Assembly: GCA_024811115.1 (NCBI GenBank)
Contig: JAKOGH010000935.1
Coordinates: 1 to 62,385 of the forward strand
Length of the DNA: 62,385 bases
DNA from: Terana coerulea
Taxonomy: Eukaryota > Basidiomycota > Agaricomycetes > Polyporales > Phanerochaetaceae
Direction: 5' to 3'
Positions 10,822 through 21,702 of the stretch are shown here, one piece after another. The position numbers were made by a program, and so were the translations under genes. The notes beneath the pieces are model-generated. The model worked only from the letters and a program-made list of their open reading frames with translations. It did no database searches and was not told the origin of the DNA. Position 1 is the first letter of the stretch. Each line of letters opens with the position of its first letter.

Positions 10822-11834
10822 CTACCCCTCCCTTCCTTTGTCCTGGTCTTCCCCAACCAACGTGGTCCATGCCCGAAGACCGAAGGCCAAGGGAAGTCTG
10901 TCCCATGCCTGCTTGCGGCCAGTCTGGTACTCTGTTCGCATTCGGTGAGAGCATAGCGCGCACAGGTTATCAAGGTCGGGAGCCCTCAGGAAGGGATTGC
11001 AAGGTAGATTCTTTTTGACTGGCGCAGTCAGGATGCTGATCTTGTTCCGGAGTGCGACACATTGTTTGTTGTTGGCGGGGCAAGTACCAGCGAGAAAGCC
11101 TTGAAAGACGACGTCAGTGGTAAGCTTTCCGATCATCGCTTTGCCCTGAGTAACGGCTTGCATAACATTCGGCGAAGGGACAATATCCTTGGTACCATAC
11201 TTGAGGGGGATTTGGTCGTCTAGCTGGGGATCGACGAGACACAGGAAGAGGAGAACGGCAGGAAGAAGAGAGTGTGCGCAGAGGTCCGCGACATTGGCAA
11301 CCACGAGCACTGTTGGACGATGGAAGGCTGTCGCATCTGCATTCTTGACCGAGACCCAGCTGGCGACCAAGGCGTCATACCCTTCCAGAGTGGGCGGGAA
11401 ATACTTGTACAAATGCTGCAATGCACTTGCGTAGATGGCGGGAGCCTTGAGCATGTCGCCGAGACAGAGCATGCTAATAGCAGCATGAACATCTGAGAGT
11501 CTGGTAGAAGAATAGCTTGAGGCAAATCAGCCTCTCATCTCGCAGCATGAAGCTGTCAGGGCTTTACGCACTCTGGATCAAGGATGGCGCACAAGAAGTA
11601 CCGCAGGTCGGCGGCAGACACTCCATACAGGTAAACCACCGGAAGACCATCGTAGCGTGCTTGCGGTGTATCGAAAGCCGCCAGAATACGTTCAACGAGC
11701 AGGGCAGAGTAGCGTTCGAACGAGCTTCTATGGACACGAAACATGACGTTCTCGGCTTGCAGAATAATGTTTCCGTCGTCGTACCAAAACTCTGTGCTGT
11801 TCACCGGCAGCTGGGCTGCGGCGGCGATATCCAT
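10822..11834 (-). CDS. BTB/POZ domain protein, apparently intact
   Basis: Two exons: 11834-11572 and 11515-10822, with a 56-base intron (GTGCGT...CAAG) in phase 2. The start is ATG at 11834; an in-frame ATG at 11861 would add nine residues. The product is 318 residues. The N-terminal 90 residues are a fungal BTB/POZ fold: FWYDDGNIILQAENVMFRVH, then YDGLPVVYL and DLRYFLCAILDPD, the strand and helix pattern of this domain. The C-terminal part is all-helical with a conserved ending (CALCSHRM, GRKQAWDRLP, FGL) shared by the four other copies in the window. BTB domains mediate dimerisation and often link substrates to Cul3 ligases; such a role here is inference. This is the copy in D1 and shows no frameshift. 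Confidence 0.85.
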
Positions 11835-12204
11835 GTTGAGAACAAGATGATGTAATGCCAATGTAGATGGAGCGACAGCTTCAGCGGGATAGGTGAACGG
11901 TGAGATCTTGAGGTCGAGCTCAGTCAGACGTGAGAGTTATGAACTGCAGTTGAACTGAAGCGCGTCAGGATGATGGGGCCAGGCATGTACTCAAGCGCTT
12001 AGGAGGCCCGGGCCGCACGCTTCGCTACACTGAACGCCAGCCATCCCGAGCTTACTCCCTCCCGAGCATGAGCTTTCTCAAGTCAGTGATCATAAATGTA
12101 CAGTTGCAGTCTCAGGCTCACACGGATAGGTAAATGACAGTTTAAAGGTATTGCATTTATGCTCAATGAAACAATAACAGCTAAGCTCCAGTGCAAAATG
12201 CGAA

Positions 12205-13120
12205 GAATTTTAAGTGTGTGTTGGTTTCCCTCACAAGGAGGTACTTATCCCGAAGACCACGAAAGGTCCGCACCAGGACAAACACCAAATGGTGTTCGCC
12301 CTCCCTCGGGGACGCACCTGATATACTGGAACAAGAGTCGGAGGCTCGGAGCGACCTAGGCGCAGTGCAGTACGGGGTGAGTCAAACGGCGAGGTGCAGG
12401 GGTCAAGATGCTCGTGGCGTGGACGTAGCAAGCAACGGCGCACTAGGACTGAGGCCAGTATCCAGCACACCGCCACTTCTCGAAACACTTGATCGACGAG
12501 GACCCGACACATCCTGCACCTCCACTGAGAGGCAGGACCTACCCGTCATGCGCCGCGGTCGCTTAGAGGGAAGGGAGAGTGCTGAGGGGACCTGGGGATG
12601 CACGGAATGTTGAGAGCACACGGCAAGCGAGGATCATGGACATCCCAGGCCACTCAAGCTCGGACGTCTACGGCTGGGTACCGAGGTCATGGAGGTTAAG
12701 GGGCACCAAGGCCCTTGGCGCATCCATGCCACCGCTGGCACATGTCTTGGTGGGTGGACCCAGGGCGTAGACGAGGAGGAGAGTGGCAAAGTGCTCTTTC
12801 TCATGTGACGCCGTGCCGAGAGCTCTCCCGCCGCACACCCAGCAGGCCGTGGAGGGGAAGTAAGAGGAGAGGAGAGGAGGAGCTGGTGAGGAGAGAGGGG
12901 GATGTGGGCGAGGTATTTATACGCGGTGCGGCTGGCAGTCTGTTTATTGCCAGTCAACGGGGTCACGCACGGGTCACGTTCCCAACCACCTCACCTTCCT
13001 GATTCGGCTCGTTGTGCCGCCCGACACATTTGCCGCCGGCTGCCCGCCCTCGCTGGCGCTTGTCTCATTTTCCCTTCTCCTCTCTGCGTCGACGCCGACG
13101 CTGGTTCGTTCCTTGCAGTG
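12205..13120. repeat. Left arm of large inverted repeat
   Basis: About 900 bases whose reverse complement appears at 13800-14690, for example GTGTTGGTTTCCCTCAC near 12217 against the complement near 14660, and the TATA-containing block near 12910 against 13970. The spacer is about 700 bases. The minus strand of this arm carries a TATA-like TATAAATA. Coding in the arm is not supportable. Confidence 0.85.
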
Positions 13121-13399
13121 TTTACTTCACATTGCCTATATCGCTCTAAATATTGTTATGTGTGTGCTGTGGAACAATTTTTATGTTCCTTCTCATTTTC
13201 CAGCCTTCGTCGCTCAGCCCAAGCCCTGAACAAGTTGCTCATCCTGAGCCCCGACCGGCCTGAGATTTCAGTGCAATTGCCATGCATTGCTCTGTATGCA
13301 GGAATGCGCGTCATGGTCCTTTTTGCTTGAGTCTGAAGGTAGCGATGAATGCTCCGGCAAAATCCGCTTTGCGATTGTGAGGTGCGTACCTTACATACG

Positions 13400-13799
13400 A
13401 AGAGGGAAAATAAATGGCTGTGTCTCTCCATGAGCTCGAGGTCTGAGGAAATTAGGTACTAAGCACTGATACCCACACCGGCGCACAGCGTTGAAGCTTG
13501 CGATCATATGCCAGCCAAGGCATTGAACTTGAAGGCATTTGTGAACTTATTGCACCACATGACTGACGAGCGAGCGAGTGAGTCCACGTATTAATTTATT
13601 GCGGAATTTATACGTCATGTTAGAGTACTATTGCAACTACCTTCTTCCACGCCGTCGTACCCTCTGGTCTTCTGCCCACATGTTCTATCAATAGCTTCCA
13701 ACCGCAGTATCTCACTTTCCAGGGCACGTGCTTGAAGTTCTAGGCTTCGACGCGTCGACGCGGATGCTATACTACTCGTGGCCATCCTCCTCCTCAGCG
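13400..13799. other. Spacer of the inverted repeat
   Basis: Unique sequence between the arms. On the minus strand a short coding-like block (STRRSLELQARALESEILR) ends near 13620. No gene can be completed. Confidence 0.4.
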
Positions 13800-14690
13800 C
13801 AGTAGAGAGGAGAAGGCAGATTGAGACAAGCGTCAGCTTGGGTGGCGGGGTGGTCGGGCGCCGGGGCGAGGGAGCAGTCCGATGGCCGAAAAAGGCAGGT
13901 GAGGTGGTTGGGAACGTGACCTGTGCGTGACCCCGTTGACTGGCAATAAACAGACTGCCAGCCGCACCGCGTATAAATATCTCGTCCGCATCCCCCTCTC
14001 TCCTCACCAGCTCCTTCTCTCCTCTCCTCTTCCTTCCCCTCCCCGGGCCTGCTGGGTGTGCGGCGGGAGGTCTCTCGGCACGGCGTCTCTGTGGGTAGCA
14101 CCTTGCCCGCTCGACTCGTCGTCCACGTCTGGGTCCACCCACCAAGACATGTGCCAGCGGTGGCATGGATGCGCCAAGGGCCTTGGTGCCCGTTAACCTC
14201 CATGACCTCGGTACCCAGGCGCGGCGCTCGAGCTGAGAACGTTGCGGCATCCGTGTCCATGGACTTCGCTTGCCAGTGTCCTCCCAACAGTCCGTGCATC
14301 CCCAGGTTCGCTCAGTACTCTCCCTCCCCTCTAAGCGACCGCGGCGTATGACGGGTAGGCCTTGCCTCTCAGTGGAGGTGCAGGATGTGTCGGGTCCTTG
14401 TGGGCTTTAGTGTTGCGAGAAGTGGCGGCGTGCTGGATGCTGGCCTCAGCGCACCGTTGCCTACGTCCACGCCACGAGATTCTTGGCCCTGCATCTCGCT
14501 GTTTGACTCACCCCCGTACTGCACTGCGCCGAGGTCGCTCCGCCTCTTGTTCAAGTATATCAGGTAGGTCCCCGAGGGAGGGCGAACACTGTTTGGTGTT
14601 TGTCCTGGTGTGGACCTCTGCGCGGTCTTCGGGATTAGTACCTCCTCGTGAGGGAAGCCAACACACACCTTAATTTTCTTCGTAGTCTTC
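13800..14690. repeat. Right arm of large inverted repeat, with promoter-like core
   Basis: Reverse-complement partner of 12205-13120. On the plus strand the arm has TATAAATA near 13973 followed by a long CT-rich tract, a typical basidiomycete core promoter. An ATG near 14167 begins a short frame (MDAPRALVPVNLHDLG) that is also conserved in the left arm on its own strand. The full gene is not resolved. Confidence 0.8.
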
Positions 14691-15815
14691 TATACGTAGC
14701 ACTTGACAATACACTTGCGTACTTGTCGGATCTAAAACGCAGCAGCCAGCTCGAGCGGAACGCAATGCGTAAGCGAAAGGCTTTCGGATGGCAAGTGACT
14801 ACGCGGTGCTCACTTCAAGAGTTTATACTATAGCGTTGACGTCGAGTGACTCCGTCTCCTCCGGCTTCCCGTATGCGTTCCGAAGCAGTGACGTAAACGA
14901 GATGTTCGTCGAGTCGACGCCGTCCCTTCTTTGTCTGCTTCTCACCCACATCTCGCAGCTCTGCAGAATTGAATGAGCTAGTGACATGCGCTAGAAGCGC
15001 CATATACATACCACTAACAGCTTGTTGCTGCCGCTCTAGGACGCTGCGAGGCCTTAACGTATCTCCCAGTGAGGCCGTCAGAAAACTCGGTTACTGTTCG
15101 CGTCTGCGCGAACAAACCAGCTCCTTACCACTGACATGGCGGATTTCAGCGTCCAAACGCAAGGTCCTGGTCCGAGTATGCTTTGCCGGGCTTGAACGTT
15201 ATACCTTGCTCTTAGCGTGTCAGTCGAAAACAAGTGAAGCCGCTCGATCGGACTCTACGCCAGCCGTTCTCGCGAGCAGTCGTTTGCGAGGCGGAGTCAG
15301 TGAAAAGACCTTCGTTGAGGTTGCCCAGACTCACCGAAAATCGAAGGCTGATACATGACCGCCTTCTACTCCATGCAACCATATCCAAACCGTAAGTACT
15401 TCTGTACACTGTCGATAGTGTCGCGTCTGAAGCGGGTTCTACTATGCGGTCTATCAGGAGACTAAACGCCCGAGCAATCGCTGAGGTTGCAGCGGGTAGA
15501 CACAGGTAGACACGAGTAAATTAAAAGGTCTAAGGAGTACAAATGGTGCACTTATGCTGCAAGAGAAGGAGACCGAACTGGGTTCATTCGCGCGAGAAGT
15601 GCTCACAGAAGGGGGTATCCATTGACGAAATCCTGTGTACTACGAACGAGCTGTCCTTATCTGTCCACGCTGCCCTCAGTTGCCCCCGTGAAATCACCAG
15701 CAAGACGCTCTCAGAGGTCAAACCGGAGCTTTCAAATCTGCCTTGTTATAGTGTCGAAACATGGCACCAGAGTGAGGAATAGAAGCTAAGCTTTCTTGCG
15801 TGATACCGCTCAGTG
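14691..15815. other. Unassigned stretch
   Basis: The plus strand has a moderately long frame at 14969-15358 ending GVSEKTFVEVAQTHRKSKAD and, just after, a short frame running into a CCGTAAGTAC donor near 15397. These could be exons of a small plus-strand gene but no acceptor chain is convincing. Confidence 0.3.
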
Positions 15816-16832
15816 CTAGACGGACATACCATTGTTTTTGCCTTCCTCCAGTCTGAGTTGTGTGCATATGACCTTCCACTCCAGCAATCCAAAACATCCG
15901 GGAAGGTCGTTCCATACCATGACGCGCCCTCTCTTAATGGTCTTCTTAACCTTCACCCGACATGCCTTGCAGAAACGACGATAAGTCTGTTCTTTGAAGT
16001 ATTGCAAGGGATTCACGAAGCAAGATTCTTGAAGCATGTCCAGGATGAATTCATGTCCTTGGTACACCGAGCGTCATTCCGGGGCATCCGTCTGACTTGA
16101 TTTCGGAGAAGACGAGAGCTCGGGCGTGCTGCTCAAGAACCGTCTTGCCTAGTCGCAAATGATGAGCGACCTCAGGAGAGAGAGCTAGACCTGGAGGGAG
16201 AACTGGGGCTGTTCCATCTTCACTGGCGATTGGATGAACAACGCAGAGAAGGAGAAGGCAGAGGGGCAGCAGAAACGGTGCGAAGGCGTCGGCAGCGTTG
16301 GCAAGGGTGACGACATTCGCGAGAGTGACCGATGGGTCACGAAGCTCTTCGCGTCCGTTGTTGTGGATAGAGACAATTGCGAGGGAGGGGTTGATGGGGA
16401 ACCATTTCAAAAGGGCAATTAAAGCATGGCGTCTAAGGCTGCTGATACCGTACTTGCTCGCGAACTTCAGGGTATAGGTCGATAGAGCCAAATCGTCTTC
16501 AAACAGCCGACAAGCGCTGCGAAAAGGTCAGCTCTGCACACGAGCGCATGAATACAGTTTACGTACCGCTTGTTTGTGACGTTGTATAGCCAGTCAAGAA
16601 ATCTGTGAACGTCCGGGGCCATATCACCTTGAAGAACCACTAGAGGAAGACCGTCATACATCGCTTCGGGGAAGTTGGCAGGAAGGTCTAGGAGGTCCTT
16701 GAAAACTGTAGACTGCGCCTTCAGATGGCTGGAATGAACACGAAAGACAGTTTGCTCGACCTGAAGAACCAGTGAGGCATCGTCGAACCACAGCTCAGAG
16801 CATTGAACCAGAGCGTTTTGATCAGAGCGCAT
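15816..16832 (-). pseudogene. BTB/POZ gene with a frameshift in the C-terminal half
   Basis: Exon 1 is 16832-16567, with a BTB/POZ fold (LWFDDASLVLQVEQTVFRVH, YDGLPLVVLQ, VHRFLDWLY). A 50-base intron (GTACGT...GCAG) follows in phase 2, the same position as in the other copies. Exon 2 runs from 16516 in frame to a TGA at 16051-16053. The homologous sequence instead continues in a different frame from about 16067 (YQGHEFILDMLQESCFVNPL, then FCKACRVKVKK) to 15816. A base is missing near 16070-16080, between CPGMT and RSVYQGHE. Reading the gap as a 40-base intron is possible, but the skipped residues align with the other BTB copies, so a frameshift is more likely. About 310 residues before damage. 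Confidence 0.8.
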
Positions 16833-17747
16833 ATCGGCGTGTTACGTAGTGAGATGGGGTGCGTTCCAGAGTATGTGCCGGTGCCAGAAATCGGGTTGAG
16901 TCGCAACTGCAGGCAAAAGCTGAGAGCTAGATGCGCAGGGTAATGAAACGTTATATGCAGCCGACAGAGCGTATATGACTGGTTGGGCGTATGTCGTCTG
17001 GAGCTGCTCAAGAATAAGGGGTTGAGTGAGGAATTAGGAGCGCGTGTTGGTCTGTGTGGTTTGGTGGCGCGTTGACGGTTGCGGAAGGAAAACGAAACAA
17101 AAGCGCTTGAGACCTTTCGAACATCAGCGAGCTTGTGCCGAGTGTTGCCGAGTACGGCGAGTGCCGGACGCTGAGCGCTGAGCATCGCTGACTGCCAGTG
17201 CTGCCAGTGCAGACAACGCGATCTTCAAGTTACCCTCGACACCACCCAACCCTCGTCTGACATATCGTGATGCATGTCCTCAACGCCGTCTCCAGTTTTC
17301 CTTCGGCGCAGCTACGACTCCGAGGGAGCAAGACATCTCGGGTTATCTTTATCCTGGCTATATTGGTGTGTTGCGCTTTCCTTATTCGTTTGCCGGTTCC
17401 ATAATGTCGCAAAAATCGAAAAACCTGACCAGGCATCCCAGGCTCTGAGCGCCTGATGAAGCCTGATGACGCGCACGCGAGCGTCTGAGCAAGGTCTCTC
17501 AGAGGTGGGCAGTTTGGGTCAGGCCTGAGCAGTCGCGGCACTATGTACAACTTACGCGGGAACGTGTCGGTTAACACACACCACACCCGGTGCTATCGTC
17601 GCTGCAAGCATTATGGTATGTTGGTGTCAGTCGTCATAGATTTCTCTGGCTCAATATGCTTTCATACTTCAGGCATGCTGGGCGCTATCTCCCGATATTG
17701 AGTTTCACGAGACGGGCGCCCAGAGTCGCATCAACTGGCAGAACTTG
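16833..17747. other. Unassigned stretch
   Basis: No gene supported. Between about 17425 and 17545 there are repeated CAGGC/GCCTGA words, similar to those at 19540-19610, which may be subterminal repeats of another old element. Short GCTGAGC/GCCGAG words repeat near 17130-17215. Confidence 0.35.
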
Positions 17748-18510
17748 CAGTGTTGTCACTGACCGGGGTCATGACCGGTCAGGGTCAAAGGTCAGGTCAA
17801 GGGGTCAAAGGGGTCAGTCAATCACTGACCGGTCAAAGATAAGCCGTGGGAATGATGGGATGAGTCATTACGATTACATGTATCTTATACTGAGTATACC
17901 GGGATGCCTACCACTACGAAATCGAGTGGTGTCGGACTGAATGCAGCCATATAATGCGATTTCATTTTTAAACCGCTTATATTGCCAGTTTTTCTGGAGG
18001 GCCTGTATCCACAGGATGCACAAGAGGCGTCCGGAAGGGTAGCCTTGTCAGTCTTGGAGGTATGAGATTGTCCACTGCTGGTCCCTACAGTTGGTGGCGG
18101 CTGATGGAGGCGTAGCTGTTGAGAGGCACGTAATACGTGCAGGTGCGCCGCCACTAACGTTGCGAGAAGTCGGGAGGCTTCAGCGAGCACATCGAGGTTA
18201 TCCACTTCAGGCGCCGGTGTTCCTAACCAGCTCCTCCGCCATTGAACTCACATTAGGGTGTGTTTATAAGGTCTAAAATTGATCTATGCTACGTCGGACG
18301 CATCTATGCTCTCGTCGCGATGGCCTGTGCTTGAACTACACCTCCGCGTAGTCTGCGCTTGGTCCGCGGCGTGCGCCATGACCACATGGGCGCTTGTTCT
18401 GAAACCTGGGCGCCTGACCCCTTGACCGGTCGACTGACCGGTCAACCGACCTACCGGTCACATCAGATTGACCTTTTCTTGACCGGGTCAAGCTGACCTT
18501 GCCAACACTG
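17748..18510. mobile_element. Non-autonomous hAT-like element (763 bp)
   Basis: The ends are CAGTGTTGTCA... and, in reverse complement, CAGTGTTGGCAA..., the CAG(N)G-TTG type terminal inverted repeat of hAT elements. Both ends are packed with many copies of GGTCA (left) and TGACC (right), as in hAT subterminal repeats (17757-17848, 18415-18500). No transposase is encoded. A perfect 8-bp duplication is not seen at the exact ends. GGCAGAA occurs directly after the right end and three bases before the left end, so the target site may have been altered. Confidence 0.65.
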
Positions 18511-18541
18511 GGCAGAAGGACTTCGAAGAATATCTTGTCTA

Positions 18542-19003
18542 CAGTTTTTAACCGCTGAATGGGACAGACCCACCAGGTGGGACACCTGCCTTATAAGGCA
18601 GGTTGACCTGGGGCAGGCGCTTGCTACCTGAGGAGGTGAGAGGACGTGAAACCGGACTACAAACAGGCTCCGCACCTTACATCAGAGCTCTGGTGCATAG
18701 TAAAGTAGGGTAGAAGAAATGTAAGAACAAAAATACGAGCACAAAGCTTCCCAAACATGAGCGAAAATTAGCCACTGATGCAAGGAGCCAAAATCTCACG
18801 ACAAAATGATGCATTTATATCCGTGCATCTTCGTATGCTTAGCATATTTTCTTCAGGCCACAAAAACAAGCAATTGGTACGATGAAATGCATGTTCTACG
18901 GCCGCAACCACCACTGCACGACGAGCGCCTGCGCGAGGTCAACCTACCTCATAAGGCAGGTGTCCCACCTGGTGGGTCTGTCCCATTCAGCGGTTAAAAA
19001 CTG
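18542..19003. mobile_element. Mariner-type MITE (462 bp) with TA target duplication
   Basis: Terminal inverted repeats of about 80 bases begin CAGTTTTTAACCGCTGAATG at both ends and differ at only a few positions. TA lies immediately outside each end (18540-18541 and 19004-19005), the target duplication of Tc1/mariner elements. The interior is AT-rich and has no transposase, so it depends on an element elsewhere. It sits 31 bases from the end of the hAT-like element. Confidence 0.85.
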
Positions 19004-19323
19004 TATCTCATGCGTGGAATCCTCGGTGAGCACCCCGCCATGCTTGATATATTTCGCACATGGGATGAGGTTCTATTTCCGAACTCTACGAGTTGTCAGC
19101 AAGGGGCGCAGGTGGTGCTCAGGGGCCCGGGAGCAAGTGAACAGGCTTGCAGGAAATGCTTGCGCAGCTAGATGAGAATGAGAGCTCTGCAAATGGACAG
19201 AACACTGAGACAGAAGACAATTAGCACATTAGTGACAGTCTCGCAACAACCGTTGCAGTAGAATATGATATGTTTGTGTAATGAGAGTCGCTATATAACT
19301 CATAACGTTAAGTTGGAAACAAA

Positions 19324-19405
19324 GCTCGCGTGGCTCAGTGGTAAGTTGGTCTAATGACACTTGTAGGTAATATTTGCACCGTTGGTTCAAATCCCGCTGG
19401 TGCCA
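19324..19405 (+). ncRNA. tRNA-like sequence with Pol III boxes, not a functional tRNA
   Basis: Contains an A-box match (TGGCTCAGTGG at 19331) and a perfect B box (GGTTCAAATCC at 19384), and ends in GCCA. The acceptor strands (GCTCGCG and TGGTGCC) do not pair and the anticodon arm does not fold, so it is a tRNA-derived remnant or the head of a SINE. A TTTTT run follows at about 19499. Confidence 0.45.
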
Positions 19406-21702
19406 TCGGTAAATTGACCGTCTCATTAATGCAGTCTGTGTCTAGGGTGTTGTGACGAGGTAACAAACTAGGTGAGTAGTTGAACGGCGGTGAATGACAT
19501 TTTTAGTGTGTCTACACGCATGCCTGGCCAAGCCGGATAGGGCCTGCTGAGGTTCCCGCAGGCTGATTAGGCCCTAGCAGGGCCCGTCAGGCTGAGCAGG
19601 CCTGAGCGGGGCTGATAGCGCAGTTTAGCGTACTTTCGACCCATATCAGGCCCCCGGGCGCCTCCTTGCCTCGCCAGATCTGCTGCGGCCTGATGCGGCC
19701 GCATATGGCTGTGGCGGTTTTTGCGACATACTGTATAATAACATCTTCCTACAGCCTCTGCATGTCGCGCTCGGCTGGACTTTGATATGTAGCGTTTTCA
19801 CCAGCCTTGATGTGTTTATTGACCCGACTTTACTGGTGCGTTCTACCGGCTGCATGCTGTCCGTTCGTTCGCTTTCCTGACTGATGTACTTGTGATAGAC
19901 TATGTACATGAAGACAGGTCATGCAGTGAGCGGCAATGCATGATGGAAATGCGATTTTGAGCTACCATGAATGCCAAGACAACCTGTGCACACTCGTACC
20001 TCTGGTCGCGACGAATTTTGGCGATGGAAACGGACAACTTGGCCGCAAGTATTCTCACATCTGGACCAAGCGCTAGCGACGCTCGCAGGATATTATTTTG
20101 CCTGCATTGCCGCGAGACACCGCCTCAAGCAGTGCCAGGTATCGCTAGAGGTATCGCAGCCCAATCCTACCACGAGTCGCCAAACACGCAGGACGAAGTG
20201 TACCACTTCACATCATTGCACGTTTTCTACTAGTCCGATGCGGCGTTGTAGTGAAGCGTGTGGAAGAATATGCGTGCCTGGTCATTGGACGACGCATGCG
20301 CGATTGGCCGCACTGCAGCACGAGGCCCTAGCCTGCTCGTCCAACGCCGGGTCCCGTCGCTGTCGGCCATCAACGCCGTTGCCGCATTGCTCGTTGGTAC
20401 GCGAGTGTGCGTCTGGACTCTGGCGTAGCTCGCCGCGGCGTCCTGTGGAAAACGGACAGACTATAGAGCAGAGGTGCGGTCGTTCCGACTCGGAACTTGT
20501 TATTGCAAGTGACTGAAGAACGTCGGCAGCCTTGCGAACGCAGGAACCTGCTTAGACATATCTCGAACGGCCTACGCGTAGCGGCCTGGCATACTTCCGG
20601 CTAGCTCGACCGGCGATGAGTCTGTCGAGGCTATCACCGCAGCAAACGTCGCTGTCGGTCTACACTCGGATGTGCGCGCGTGCGTCGAGTGCGGGTGGAA
20701 GCGACATTCTGCAGCGGTCGACGAAATCCTGGGACAGTGCGTACTCTTTCCCTAAAAGTTGCATTCATGGGTACTTATTAAGGGGTGCCAGCCAGACCGC
20801 CTCTAGAACGCAAGAGCGGACGCACCCGCACCGCAATTTGCGCCACTCACGTGTACTCTCCGCGATACTCATCTTCGCCATGCGCCATACTGCAGCTGCA
20901 TTGGGAGAAGGCCCGTCCTCGGTCCGGAAGCGTTTATATGGCGTCTTTGCGCTCGGGATTCCTATGCGCGGGAGGACTGCTGCACAATATGTTTACCGAG
21001 TACCGCACGCTTTCTGGCGACCTTTGACATGCGTCAAGGCCGTGCCGCACATTGTCAAAAGAACTCATGGTCGTCGAACGCGAATACGCCACCCGATGCT
21101 ACACTGAGGAAGATGACCTGGTGAGTCGTTTGGCTGATAAATTGGCCATACCAACACTGCATCCGTACTGACATCAGTTCATACCGCAGTCTAGTCACTC
21201 GTGGAGCAAGGCATCGAGCTGCCTGAGCACCTCGAGGCTGCAGTGTTCATGTTAGTTTTCAGGCTGCATCGTCACTGATTCATCAATCAAGTGCTGCGTC
21301 GAATTGCGTCGCCATCACTCGAAGAGAGCTCAGTTGCTGCGTCTTGCAACACCGTCGCGCGTGCTTTCCTTTCGATCAAGGTTGCGTGCAACGTTTGCGA
21401 GCGGACTATGCACACGGATTTTGTCAACCTCCGGTTATATTGTACGTTCCTCAGTATACCGCCTCTCACGCTCGCATTCCGTAGCTCACGTTTTTCACTC
21501 TAGAAACGGGGTCTCTGATACCGCTCAAACGTGTGCAGCAAATTTGCAATAGTGGCTGAAGCCTGTATCTGCATGCCATTACGCCCAAGCAGGTTAAATG
21601 CGGCTCGAAGTAGGCAGCGGTTGGGAATACCAGCTAATCAGATGCAATAAACAATATCCTATCACCTCCGAGCAAAGGTATAAGGAGCTGTGTGAAGGTA
21701 TT
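19406..21702. other. Long stretch without a supported gene
   Basis: 19540-19620 repeats CAGG/GGCC words. 19971-20516 and 20616-21107 hold long plus-strand open frames, but they are rich in Arg, Ser and Cys and look like non-coding frames in CG-rich sequence. No RT, integrase or transposase motif was found in either. Otherwise nothing supportable. Confidence 0.4.

Larger units (their letters stand above)
10551..13399. repeat. Segmental duplication D1 (direct partner 21703-24546)
   Basis: About 2.85 kb that matches 21703-24546 almost base for base, from ACATTGAACGCTTTGTTGA to the GTACC...CATACG end. By eye there are only a few differences per 100 bases. It contains one BTB gene and the left arm of a large inverted repeat. 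The high identity means a recent event or gene conversion. Confidence 0.92.

Noticed and set aside
16040..16082. A 40-base intron repairing the 15816-16832 BTB gene
   Set aside because: The bases that would be removed encode residues that align with the other BTB copies, so they are exonic and the frame is truly shifted.
19324..19405. Functional tRNA-Thr or tRNA-Tyr with intron
   Set aside because: Acceptor strands do not pair, and no anticodon stem can be formed with or without an intron.
19971..21107. Long plus-strand open frames (181 and 163 residues) as genes
   Set aside because: Composition is rich in Arg, Ser and Cys without domain pattern, splice signals or promoter. They look like chance frames in CG-rich DNA.
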